In this document: positions 16,701 through 23,478 of the stretch, in pieces
Layout: each line of letters starts with the position of its first letter
Position numbering within the stretch: the stretch's first letter is position 1
From: a virus
Length of the DNA stretch: 31,216 nt
Virus record (IMG/VR): IMGVR_UViG_3300010413_000117
Location: 1-31,216 of that record
Strand: one strand, 5' to 3'
The notes under the pieces: model-generated
Databases searched by the model: none
Seen by the model: only the letters and a program-made list of their open reading frames with translations
What the model was told of the DNA's origin: nothing
Translations under genes and position numbers: made by a program

Positions 16701-17829
16701 AATTAGCTGAATCGACTGTTGCACCGCTAATCGAACTTACATCGAACTTTATTAATGGTCTTTGCGTATAAGTAGAGTTGGCATTACATTCAAGCTCGGT
16801 ATCTGTGCCAAAATTATCTTCCGGTACATCCTTCTCCAAGAAGGTATCATACGCCGTGTTAACATCTCCCCCATAGCCATCAATAAACCTGTATTTGTTG
16901 GTGTTATGTAAATGAGTAGCATCCTGTACCGTTAATGGAGGGCTACGTGCTGTTACCGTTATATTGTCGGATACTAACACATGCGTAGCATCCTGCATGG
17001 TCAATGTTTCTACTCCCGCATACACCAATACAATGTTGTCGGAGGTCATTGCATGTACGGCGTCATTTATTGATAACACATGATGTTGTACTAAATCTAT
17101 ATTGTCTGAAATCAAGACCTGTGTCGAATCTACAGGACTTGATAAATAATTTTGTATAAGAGCAATATTGTCAGAGGTCAGTGGTTGCGTAGAATCTACC
17201 ATTGTAAGAACAGTTGCACCACCCGCAAAAGATATAGTATTAGGGAATTCAATCCAAGGATTTACACCATCAGCAGTACTATAATCCGTAGCCTCTGCGT
17301 CTGTGCTCTGGTCATCACCAAAGCGTATATGCCCATTGTGGTTACCAGCAGGAGTGGGGTCACCTCCATATCCTATTTCGATAACAAGTCTATCATTGGC
17401 TGAAACAGTTCTTGCTGTAGTTGTTGTAGAAAATGCTCTGATTTGTGCGCCTGTACTTGATAACTCTATATCATCATGTGTTAATGTTGTAGATAATAAA
17501 TCCTGAAACGTGCTTGCCCCATCCCAAGACCTGATACTTATGGTTATATTTAGATTATTGGCACTTGAACCTTCATCACAACCTATTGCCATTGTAACAG
17601 TTTGTGATGAAATGGTTTGTGCTGCCAAAGGTTCTGATACAAATTGTCTGAATAAAATATCTAGGTCAGTGCTATCGGAATCACTGAATGCTATATCTGT
17701 AAGTGTCGTGCTTGTCTTTGTAGTTACAAGGTCAATACGTGCCGCAATACTTGTATTATCCCATGCTGTATTATAAGCAGGGCTTACAGAAGGCGTTCCT
17801 GTATATGGAAGGTAAAATCTGGTAGCCAT
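13771..17829 (-). CDS. Giant 22-residue-repeat adhesin with DNRLRE domain
   Basis: 1352 residues, ATG at 17829 after TGGAGGTGAAATAAC. Residues 1-205 form a beta-rich cap starting MATRFYLPYTGTPSVSPAYN, a type I associate with phage surface proteins. Then come about 34 copies of a roughly 22-residue unit with consensus DSTHVLTSDNIxLVQHxVLxVN. Four copies precede a domain at about 312-505 that looks like a DNRLRE/CBM96-type carbohydrate-binding fold (VPEDNFGTDTEL, RPLIKFDVSSI, SQVQDWVDGNNYGLIFW, YRPKLIVWY). Two related spacers, about 703-745 and 970-1024, carry DDYILRKQYFGVYAVP and NDYILTEQYFGQYGIP. There is no signal peptide or membrane segment. The likely role is a long fibre or surface binding protein; the repeat probably makes an extended beta stack, but that is inference. 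Confidence 0.82.
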   Translation of the reverse strand: MATRFYLPYTGTPSVSPAYNTAWDNTSIAARIDLVTTKTSTTLTDIAFSDSDSTDLDILFRQFVSEPLAAQTISSQTVTMAIGCDEGSSANNLNITISIRSWDGASTFQDLLSTTLTHDDIELSSTGAQIRAFSTTTTARTVSANDRLVIEIGYGGDPTPAGNHNGHIRFGDDQSTDAEATDYSTADGVNPWIEFPNTISFAGGATVLTMVDSTQPLTSDNIALIQNYLSSPVDSTQVLISDNIDLVQHHVLSINDAVHAMTSDNIVLVYAGVETLTMQDATHVLVSDNITVTARSPPLTVQDATHLHNTNKYRFIDGYGGDVNTAYDTFLEKDVPEDNFGTDTELECNANSTYTQRPLIKFDVSSISGATVDSANLYLYSSRNPLYDLTLPIHVLLSGNSSWTELGACWSYQTGTTAWAGSAGCNTSGTDYNATQLGSISVLETHGTGQEYNISLNVSQVQDWVDGNNYGLIFWTPSQVIYFGSSDHATTGYRPKLIVWYTTPLELTQNYTLSVNDSTQALTSDNVALTQHHVLATNDSAHVLTSDNVVVVQHLAGALTVDNATHILTSDNIDLVQNYVLTNNDATQVLISDNIDLVQNYVLTVNDATQVLTSNNIALIQHHILSTNNSTHILTSDNIDVVHHTVGALTVNNSTHVLTSENVNLTQHQVLSVNDSTQILTSENIILGLAGVLTVDDGTHGMKSMPADTKEDDYILRKQYFGVYAVPIEYYPLGFTPHITLHTYFTLTVNDSMQVLTSDNISLSAHYTITTNDATHALTSDNVELTQNYLLSINDSTHILTSDNVSLSAHYTLSTNDSTHVLTSNNVDLSAHYTLSVNDSIHVLTSDNIDLVQNYLLSVDDSAHVLTSENVDLTQNYLLSTNDSTHILTSDNIDLVQHHVLAVNDASHILTSDNIVLAMAGLLVTQNSSHILTSENVALVQHHVLVVQDSIHVLTSDNISVINVYLITVNDASHIQKPRQVTSYINDYILTEQYFGQYGIPSLYFPLDISEHLTLIYHPAGEQIIAVDATHVLTSDNIALVQYHVLETQDSTHVLTSDNIDVVAYGVGAIVTDNSTHVLTSDNVALVQHYVLSVNDSTHTLTSDNIALVHHPYGALYVNNSTQVLASESISLVQHHVLAVQDATHAFTSDTITLAVAGVLITNDSTHALISENVNLSAHYTITPQDTTHTLVSTAPVLLAHYILTVNNSTHICTSDNIDISASYVLSVNDSTHVLTSDNITIIFTNVLGIQDSTHILTSENINLVQHYVLIVNNSTHALTSDKIIIIFKPLYPINEIPEFRRYIIPKEIRNIVIAAEDRVYRIPKEYRVYITPPALPYIVYKDERVFEVIGE
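13965..17205 (-). repeat. About 34 tandem 66-bp coding repeats
   Basis: Consecutive units of about 66 bp encode (D/N)(S/A)T(H/Q)xLTSDNIxLxQHxxLxxN. The protein consensus is tight at LTSDN/LTSEN, but the DNA copies differ widely in third positions, so the array is not a recent amplification of identical units. Breaks occur at the DNRLRE domain (about 16,320-16,890) and at two spacers near 15,600-15,720 and 14,760-14,920. Some units are lengthened by two residues, for example those ending GALTV. Low nucleotide identity would reduce recombinational loss while keeping length and fold. Confidence 0.9.
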
Positions 17830-17870
17830 GTTATTTCACCTCCATTTTTTTAAAATAAGAACACCGCCTG

Positions 17871-18422
17871 TTATGAAATTACGATATCTGTCCTGTTACC
17901 GTTGGAATCTACGGTAGCAACAACTCTGTCTGTACCGTCTCCCAAGTCTCTAAAGGTGATTGTACTTGTACCACCGCCGCTTACCTTACCCGCCATTACT
18001 GCCGCCATTATTTGTAATACAGCCTGAAAATCATATGTGCTATCGATTGTGGTATTCAATAAGTCATCTGCGTTCACGTTGAGTAAATCTGTACCCATCA
18101 TTGAATCATATACATTGGCAGGTACTACCATCCATGCATCCCAAACGGGCAATGCGCCAGCTTCATGTACTGCTAATTGCAATATGCCTACTGTACCTGT
18201 ATCAGTGGCATCTAAATTACATGTGTACCAACCGGGCAAATTTGTATCAGAAGTAGCACTACTGGCTTCATTCTTTGCTGTATAAGCCCCGCCGTTTTTT
18301 GATAAATAAATATCGGTATTCGTGAGGGTCAACCCACCTTCCGCTGTTTTACCGTCTGTATCGTCAAGGAATTCTCCAATCATAACTGTAACTGCGGTGC
18401 TTTGTTTTAAAAATCCGCTCAT
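17871..18422 (-). CDS. Fibre- or baseplate-associated phage protein
   Basis: 183 residues, ATG at 18422 overlapping the stop of the 390-residue gene (ATGA), with AAGGAG inside that gene's last codons. It begins MSGFLKQSTAVTVMIGEFLD and contains TDIYLSKNGGAYTAKNE, GWYTCNLDATDTGTVGILQL, ALPVWDAWMVVPANVYDSM, a pattern I recognise from a common phage protein near fibres, of BppU-like beta-sandwich character. The C-terminal 30 residues (TITFRDLGDGTDRVVATVD) look like a separate small beta unit. It likely links or decorates fibres. There is no catalytic motif. Confidence 0.75.
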   Translation of the reverse strand: MSGFLKQSTAVTVMIGEFLDDTDGKTAEGGLTLTNTDIYLSKNGGAYTAKNEASSATSDTNLPGWYTCNLDATDTGTVGILQLAVHEAGALPVWDAWMVVPANVYDSMMGTDLLNVNADDLLNTTIDSTYDFQAVLQIMAAVMAGKVSGGGTSTITFRDLGDGTDRVVATVDSNGNRTDIVIS

Positions 18423-19591
18423 AGTTTACTCCTTAGTCTTTTATAATGCATCATTTGTCTTGTACACCCACCGCCGCCTAAAAATATGTTATCTGAATAT
18501 AATGTTTGTATTGCGTTAAACATTACTAATACAATATTCATATTTGTCAAGAGAATATTTTCAGAAGTCAATGCCTGTGCCGAATTATATATAGTTAAAC
18601 TATATTGTGGCGGGTGATAAGTTATACTTACATTATCAGAATTTAATAATTGTGTTGAATCATCTACTGCCAGCAAATAATTCTGTACAAGGGTTATATT
18701 TTCACTTGTAAGCAGTTGTGTAGAATCATTGCTTACCAAATTAAGTGCTAATGATAATGAAATACTATCCGAAGTTAACGCCTGTGTCGCATCATTCATT
18801 ACCAATTGATATGTGGGTATGTGCCCAACCACAATTACATTATCAGATGATAATAATTGTGTCGCATCATTGCTTGTTAATATTGTGGGTGGTAAGTGTG
18901 CTGTAACAAGTATATTATCGCTTGTCAATGCCTGTGTTGCGTCTGAAATTGTGAGGGTATAACTTTGTGATAAATCTATATTATCACTTGTTAATACTTG
19001 TGCAGCGTCATTGGTTACAAGGGCTTGATGTTGCACGAGCGCAATATTATCTGATGTTAATGCTTGGGTTGCACCATTAGTTGTTATAGATGCGCCTTTC
19101 AAAACAGTGACGGTGGGGTATATTGTATACCCCGAAAGTCCAGATGGTCTTATGGCAATCGTATCACTGTTAGCAACATCCGTACCTATAATTTGCAGTG
19201 AGTATTCATGCTCCACTTGCTGTGCGCTCACGTTTATAGCGGTAGGGACAGCATCATGTGTACCTTCTCCGCCAGCAAAGGGATTAGTTGCAACTGTAAG
19301 AATGTTGGTTGTAGCAGCGCCATCTGTAAATTGACTGGATGCAACTGCCCTTACGATGCTGGAACTTGTAGTGATTTGATTCCAAGCACCCCCGTTCCAC
19401 GAGAGTTCAATATATCCGTAGTTCTGGAATAATTTGTTGTTTTGTTCCTCGGTTTCCATACGGATACGAAAAACAACATTAACTGCCTGTGACCAGTTGG
19501 TATTCTGGTTATAATTAAATGTTGTAGAGTTCAGGGTCTGTGTATCATCACGTCCACGATAAGCAGTTAGGGTACAATAAGTAGATGTCAT
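18419..19591 (-). CDS. Second repeat protein, shorter paralogue of the adhesin
   Basis: 390 residues, ATG at 19591 overlapping the upstream stop (ATGA); GGGGAGG lies 7 nt upstream. Residues 1 to about 165 form a beta-rich head domain (FNYNQNTNWSQAVNVVFRIR, YIELSWNGGAWNQITTSSS) different from that of the 1352-residue protein. Residues about 165 to 375 hold about nine copies of the same 22-residue unit, here usually with Gln (DATQALTSDNIxL) in place of the His found in the large protein. The C-terminus GGGGCTRQMMHYKRLRSKL is basic. It is probably a second surface fibre; the shared repeat shows common origin of the stalk with exchange of the head domain. Confidence 0.8.
   Translation of the reverse strand: MTSTYCTLTAYRGRDDTQTLNSTTFNYNQNTNWSQAVNVVFRIRMETEEQNNKLFQNYGYIELSWNGGAWNQITTSSSIVRAVASSQFTDGAATTNILTVATNPFAGGEGTHDAVPTAINVSAQQVEHEYSLQIIGTDVANSDTIAIRPSGLSGYTIYPTVTVLKGASITTNGATQALTSDNIALVQHQALVTNDAAQVLTSDNIDLSQSYTLTISDATQALTSDNILVTAHLPPTILTSNDATQLLSSDNVIVVGHIPTYQLVMNDATQALTSDSISLSLALNLVSNDSTQLLTSENITLVQNYLLAVDDSTQLLNSDNVSITYHPPQYSLTIYNSAQALTSENILLTNMNIVLVMFNAIQTLYSDNIFLGGGGCTRQMMHYKRLRSKL
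18480..19080 (-). repeat. About nine 66-75-bp coding repeats, Gln-type
   Basis: Same repeat family as in the 1352-residue protein, with consensus (D/N)(A/S)TQxLTSDNIxL. Unit length varies more here (about 22 to 25 residues) because of insertions such as AHLPPTIL and GHIPTYQL. The position after Thr is nearly always Gln, whereas the large protein mixes His and Gln. Confidence 0.85.
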
Positions 19592-19947
19592 GGCAAATCC
19601 TCCCCGGGACTATCCCCTTCCCACCAATAATAGTCATACCGTTCAAGTATTGTCCTATCTGGTGCTACTTCTTTGCTCATCCTTGCTTCTGTAACAATGG
19701 GGATGAATCTCCAATTTGCGATATGTTTACCAAAACGTACTACCTTTTTTCCCGGTCTGCATAGATAATCGATAAGTCCTGTATAATCCCCGCCTAGCCA
19801 CAACCCGTCATCACATGCGATTGCCTGTACACCCATTGCGGGTGCGTCTTCGGGTGCACCGTCTTTATCTGTAAATTTTGTACCGTCCCAATAATAAATA
19901 ATCCATTTGTTAAATTTGTCTGGTGCATTCTTATTTTCTTCTAGCAT
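19588..19947 (-). CDS. Hypothetical virion-block protein, 119 residues
   Basis: ATG at 19947 after TGGAGGTGCATT. The protein is Trp/Tyr-rich and acidic: KWIIYYWDGTKFTDKDGAP, GLWLGGDYTGLIDYLC, and a C-terminal YDYYWWEGDSPGEDLP. It has no membrane helix, signal peptide or motif that I recognise. Its stop overlaps the start of the 390-residue repeat protein, so they are likely translationally coupled and may act together, for example as chaperone or tip subunit, but this is inference from neighbourhood only. Confidence 0.7.
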   Translation of the reverse strand: MLEENKNAPDKFNKWIIYYWDGTKFTDKDGAPEDAPAMGVQAIACDDGLWLGGDYTGLIDYLCRPGKKVVRFGKHIANWRFIPIVTEARMSKEVAPDRTILERYDYYWWEGDSPGEDLP

Positions 19948-19982
19948 AATGCACCTCCATATATTTGCAACTACTTAAAATC

Positions 19983-20048
19983 CTATATGTCTAAGATACC
20001 CACGTAAATTAGACAGTAATTTAGGTATTTATCTTCTGGTGCTGGCAT
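19983..20048 (-). CDS. Possible micro-gene, maybe frameshifted
   Basis: A 21-codon frame starts at an ATG (20048) with AGGAGT 8 nt upstream, in an otherwise empty 128-nt gap. It begins MPAPEDKYLNY and ends VGILDI. A one-base shift backwards at the GATAAATACC run continues into IPKLLSNLRGYLRHIGF and a TAA at about 19,973-19,975, which reads like a more natural small basic peptide. The site may therefore carry a lost A, a sequencing error or a shift signal. It could also be chance. Confidence 0.3.
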   Translation of the reverse strand: MPAPEDKYLNYCLIYVGILDI

Positions 20049-20075
20049 GGTTTACCACTCCTTTACCGAAGATTA

Positions 20076-20456
20076 TTATGTTGGGTCTTCGATGTTAATC
20101 TTCCATGTAGGAATATCTACTGTACCACCCTGTACAAGGTCCTGTGGGGTGCAGGTCGTGATATAACATACACTTGCATTGGTTGTACTTACAATTGCAA
20201 CTGCACATGCTGTGCTAGAAGCAACGATTGATGCGCTTGTCTTTTCTGAGATTGTCAGTTTTCTCCCGCTTGTATCATCGGCAATGGCAAAATCGCCACC
20301 TGTCAATGCTATCATAGCGATATAAGAACCTGTTGGAGAAATTTGTGTACAATCCTGATATGTTATAGGACTGCCTGAGCATACAACAAGCATATTGCCT
20401 GAACCTGTTATGTACTGAAAAAATGCATCGAATGTATCGTTTGGACAAAGTTTCAT
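20076..20456 (-). CDS. Small beta-rich phage virion protein
   Basis: 126 residues, ATG at 20456 with AAAGGAAGG upstream. It starts MKLCPNDTFDAFFQYITGSG and is rich in Ser, Thr, Ala, Ile and Cys with alternating hydrophobics (SIVASSTACAVAIVSTTNAS), ending VDIPTWKINIEDPT. The pattern fits a small virion or decoration protein. Six or more cysteines are scattered without a metal motif. No signal peptide. It follows the 41-residue basic protein by 24 nt. Confidence 0.72.
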   Translation of the reverse strand: MKLCPNDTFDAFFQYITGSGNMLVVCSGSPITYQDCTQISPTGSYIAMIALTGGDFAIADDTSGRKLTISEKTSASIVASSTACAVAIVSTTNASVCYITTCTPQDLVQGGTVDIPTWKINIEDPT

Positions 20457-20480
20457 TTTTTACCTTCCTTTTTACTGAAT

Positions 20481-20606
20481 TTATTTACCTATTTTGGATT
20501 TTCCCAAGATAGAACCGTCTTGTACTTCCAGAACAAAATGCTTTTTTTGTTCCGTAGTTTTTTCTTTTTTTGGATGTCGTACTCTTTGTTTCTTTTTTTC
20601 TGTCAT
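20481..20606 (-). CDS. Small Lys-rich protein, 41 residues
   Basis: A 42-codon frame from an ATG at 20606 with AGGAAGGA about 8 nt upstream, placed 6 nt after the stop of the 106-residue gene. The first half is very basic (MTEKKKQRVRHPKKEKTTEQ), the second is HFVLEVQDGSILGKSKIGK. A basic, likely disordered head followed by a short beta-type tail could bind nucleic acid or an acidic partner. Ribosome site, spacing and strand all fit a real gene. Confidence 0.6.
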   Translation of the reverse strand: MTEKKKQRVRHPKKEKTTEQKKHFVLEVQDGSILGKSKIGK

Positions 20607-20611
20607 TTTAA

Positions 20612-20932
20612 TTATCCTTCCTGTACTACTGCACTTGCAGAAAAATAAATCGGATTATAAAAATACAAACGAGCAGTTGTGTTCATATTCAAATATAAAT
20701 ATACATCTTTTTCTGGTATTGTTTCAGTTTGTATATCAAATATTCTATTTTCAACAAAGTATTCAATACTTCCATTTCCTAATAAATTAGCCCTTCCGGG
20801 TATTATTTCCGTTTTCCAATCAACAGGATATACATTAAAAATATATGCGTTCTCCATTTGCACATGACGCGCATAAAATATAATAGGGAAAATATGTTTT
20901 CTATCTTTAGATGTTATATTAATACTTCCCAT
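20612..20932 (-). CDS. Small virion-block protein, paralogue of the gene at 23,124
   Basis: 106 residues, ATG at 20932 with CAGGAGAAATAAT upstream. It contains HIFPIIFYARHVQMENAYIF, YPVDWKTEIIPGRANLLGNG, closely matching HIFPTIFNSYNVQMENTYVF and FPIYWETEIIPGLATLIGNA in the 109-residue gene at 23,124-23,453. The C-terminal 40 residues differ. It may be a small fibre or connector subunit; no known family recognised. The duplication is direct from the sequence. Confidence 0.75.
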   Translation of the reverse strand: MGSINITSKDRKHIFPIIFYARHVQMENAYIFNVYPVDWKTEIIPGRANLLGNGSIEYFVENRIFDIQTETIPEKDVYLYLNMNTTARLYFYNPIYFSASAVVQEG

Positions 20933-20946
20933 ATTATTTCTCCTGT

Positions 20947-21321
20947 TTAAATACTGCCGATATAACTTCCCGTATCCGGGCTAGGAAAGATAATTATCTT
21001 CCCCTGTGCTGGCGCGTGAAATTTTCCATGATGGTCTAATATTTTTACTTGTTGCTGATAAACGCCAGCAGGTAAACCGGACCCCGAAAAGGTAACATAA
21101 AATTGGTTATTATAAGAGCCGCTGATAGATGCACCAGTTAATGTTGCAACAACATAATCAGTATGCCCATATTTAAATATGACCACTCTACTAAGAGCGT
21201 ATGTTAAATCTAGTGGATTTCCATATTGGTCCCAAGTGCTGTAGACAAATGTCTGTTCATCTCCTGCAATCATATGTATTTCTTCTAGATTATTGGCAAT
21301 AAGTGTGTCGAATCTAGCCAT
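20947..21321 (-). CDS. Ig-like fibre/baseplate-associated protein
   Basis: 124 residues, ATG at 21321 with AAAGGAGTATTT upstream. It begins MARFDTLIANNLEEIHMIAG and continues with beta-type segments typical of an Ig-like or BppU-type domain: TWDQYGNPLDLTYALSRVVI, GLPAGVYQQQVKILDHHGKF, and IIIFPSPDTGSYIGSI. The D-x-x-G-N-P-L-D-L pattern is common in phage baseplate upper proteins that link fibres to the tail. It lies in the fibre block with 14-20 nt gaps. Confidence 0.75.
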   Translation of the reverse strand: MARFDTLIANNLEEIHMIAGDEQTFVYSTWDQYGNPLDLTYALSRVVIFKYGHTDYVVATLTGASISGSYNNQFYVTFSGSGLPAGVYQQQVKILDHHGKFHAPAQGKIIIFPSPDTGSYIGSI

Positions 21322-21341
21322 AAATACTCCTTTAAAAATAC

Positions 21342-22154
21342 TTATCTAGTATATATCTTCAATTTACCCGTTTCAATTATAAAACTATCGTTTTGTTTTA
21401 TATTTACAGAACCGGATAAAGGAATTTTGAATAAAAGATTTCCTCCTGAACCGGAATCATAAATCATAATGCCTTTTATCGTACCCCAATCTAAAGGCGC
21501 TTGTTGTGTGAAAATCAGAGACCCCGTATTCATTGTTGAACCTGCTATTGGTTCTGCCCAACTCCCGCTCCCTCCCCAAGGAATTCTACAATAGCCAACA
21601 GAGCCAGTTATTTCTGTATTATTTGTCCTGTATAAAGAAATATATACATCTTCATTGGGGGATGGATAATTGACATCATTTAAATAATGTTCCAATATAT
21701 TATTTGCGAGGTATTCTTCATATCCCGAGAGAGTTAAATGAAGGTTTCCGGTTTTTACAAAAACAATACAATCAGTATTTACATAACGACAGGGGCTTAT
21801 TCTTCCATAAAAATATATATTTCCTAAATCTTCCATTCCCGAGCCTGTTCCCACTCCAAAAGCATATATAGAACCCCAATCATGATAACATGGCGGAAAT
21901 GCGGCAGAAGAGGTTGTCATTGTAGCTTTACAGGCTGAAATTGTCCACGAACCGCTAAGGTCAAGACGTTCATAGCCAGTAAAATAATAAGGGTTTAATC
22001 CCACTTCAGAGGCAGATGAACCTGTAAAAGTTTCATCAATGTATCTAAACAAACCCATGCGACAGATGCTGCCAGGTATACTTGCGCTTCTTAATGCGTG
22101 ATTGATAACAGTGTTCCCAAAGAAATAACTTATTCCTGAACCACTTGTAATCAT
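21342..22154 (-). CDS. Two-domain fibre-like protein, paralogue 5
   Basis: 270 residues, ATG at 22154 after AGGTGAAAAA. It has two copies of a roughly 130-residue domain. Each starts with an Asn-rich helix of the N-x-x-L/I-x-H-x-L type (NTVINHALRS; NNILEHYLND), has a short-chain strand (MGLFRY; ISLYRT), an SGS-type turn and a DWG motif (HDWGSIYAFGV; DWGTIKGIMIYDS), and ends in a lipophilic strand. Similar domains occur widely in phage virion or tail-fibre proteins. It is the last of five such genes and is the shortest. Confidence 0.78.
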   Translation of the reverse strand: MITSGSGISYFFGNTVINHALRSASIPGSICRMGLFRYIDETFTGSSASEVGLNPYYFTGYERLDLSGSWTISACKATMTTSSAAFPPCYHDWGSIYAFGVGTGSGMEDLGNIYFYGRISPCRYVNTDCIVFVKTGNLHLTLSGYEEYLANNILEHYLNDVNYPSPNEDVYISLYRTNNTEITGSVGYCRIPWGGSGSWAEPIAGSTMNTGSLIFTQQAPLDWGTIKGIMIYDSGSGGNLLFKIPLSGSVNIKQNDSFIIETGKLKIYTR

Positions 22155-22162
22155 TTTTTCAC

Positions 22163-23122
22163 CTATAGATAAACAGTTATATCACTATCGTTTACAAAAT
22201 GAAAAGAATCTCCTGTAATAACAGTAACATCCATGCCGTCCAAACTTCCTTCAAACTTGCTTATTAATAATAGTTCTCCTTCGTCTCCCGAGTGAGAACC
22301 ACTTGTAATCATCAATCCGCCGCCTTCTATATGTCCCCAATCTTCTGTAGCATCTTGAACATGCATAATACTGGCAGATAGATATGCTCTACGATTAGAA
22401 TCATCCCATACTGATTGCCATTCATCGGGTCCGGCAATTCTTTTTCTTTCATATCCTACAGACCCACTTATTTCTCTACCGCCACTTCCTGTAATTGAAG
22501 GAAGTTCATTATAAAAAACGAGATATAATGACATTCCGGGTTTAAAATAAAATTCTCTATTATAAATATAATTTAATAATTTATTGCTAGAATTATATAT
22601 CATTCTTTGTTGTGTTCCGGTTGGTCCTTCTTTTAAAGAAAGTTCTGTTAAAAGACCTCCGGTAGGGATACTAACTTTATAGCCATTATTCACTAAAAGG
22701 GACGGCGATAGTTTGGAATAAAAATATATTATTCCTTCACCTATTATGGATGAACTTACTAAACCAACATAAGCTACATATCCCCAATCTGTAGTTGCTA
22801 TAGGAAATTTTATTTGTGCAGTATTATAACCAATGCCGCTTCCAACTATCCAATTTTTATTAAGTAAAAAATTCTCACTATAAATATTTTGATTTATATT
22901 GGTTGCTATTAGTGCTTCTTCTAATTGCGTTTGACTTGCGCTCATTCGAATATAACCGCCCCCGGATACTTCTGACCCCGCTAAATTTATATGATAGTTT
23001 GATTCGGTTGTAGTTACCCAAGATGCTGTATATAAGGCGATATATAGTGGAGGAGGATAAAAATTTTTGTTATACAATAAAAGTTGTAGAAAAGAACCGG
23101 AAACATCTGGATTCGTAGCCAT
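22163..23122 (-). CDS. Two-domain fibre-like protein, paralogue 4
   Basis: 319 residues, ATG at 23122 with CAGGAGGAATGAT upstream. First domain: YIALYTASW, GGYIRMSAS, FPIATTDWGYVAYVGLVSS. Second domain: NKLLNYIYNREFYFKPG, SLYLVFYNELP, REISGSVGYERKR, ATEDWGHIEGGGLMITSG. This is the same two-domain plan as its neighbours, with longer insertions in both halves. The start overlaps the end of the 109-residue gene by a few bases of spacing (2 nt gap). Confidence 0.78.
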   Translation of the reverse strand: MATNPDVSGSFLQLLLYNKNFYPPPLYIALYTASWVTTTESNYHINLAGSEVSGGGYIRMSASQTQLEEALIATNINQNIYSENFLLNKNWIVGSGIGYNTAQIKFPIATTDWGYVAYVGLVSSSIIGEGIIYFYSKLSPSLLVNNGYKVSIPTGGLLTELSLKEGPTGTQQRMIYNSSNKLLNYIYNREFYFKPGMSLYLVFYNELPSITGSGGREISGSVGYERKRIAGPDEWQSVWDDSNRRAYLSASIMHVQDATEDWGHIEGGGLMITSGSHSGDEGELLLISKFEGSLDGMDVTVITGDSFHFVNDSDITVYL

Positions 23123-23123
23123 A

Positions 23124-23453
23124 TCATTCCTCCTGAATAAAGTATATTAATACATCTCCCCACATCTGGAACATTCCTCTGCCTTCATCTACGTAATCTG
23201 CCCTTGTTCTAGCACAGCCACTAGAAGTAAAACAGGCTGTAATGAGAGGAAGAACAATAGGAATAGAGGGTATAGGAGTAATCTCTGCATCGGGATTTAT
23301 TTCTATTGTAGCATTACCAATTAGAGTTGCCAATCCGGGTATTATTTCTGTTTCCCAATAGATAGGAAAAACATTAAAAACATATGTATTTTCCATTTGT
23401 ACATTATAAGAATTAAATATTGTCGGAAATATGTGTGTTCTTGTAATTGCCAT
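23124..23453 (-). CDS. Small virion-block protein, paralogue of the gene at 20,612
   Basis: 109 residues, ATG at 23453 after TTAGAGGAGAAAAAAT. The first 50 residues match the 106-residue protein at 20,612 (ETEIIPGLATLIGNATIEI). The second half is different: ITPIPSIPIVLPLITACFTS, then GRGMFQMWGDVLIYFIQEE. The duplicate lies between paralogues 3 and 4 of the two-domain family, suggesting that it was copied along with fibre genes. No function recognised. Confidence 0.75.
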   Translation of the reverse strand: MAITRTHIFPTIFNSYNVQMENTYVFNVFPIYWETEIIPGLATLIGNATIEINPDAEITPIPSIPIVLPLITACFTSSGCARTRADYVDEGRGMFQMWGDVLIYFIQEE

Positions 23454-23478
23454 ATTTTTTCTCCTCTAATAAATTCTT

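Noticed and set aside
14106-17776. Plus-strand frames opposite the repeat protein
   Set aside because: They are antisense shadows of the repeats with no ribosome sites and irregular composition.
13771-19591. Diversity-generating retroelement or CRISPR-like array
   Set aside because: The 66-bp units are coding, contiguous and diverged at synonymous sites; there is no reverse transcriptase, template repeat with adenine-specific changes, or spacer/repeat pattern in the window.
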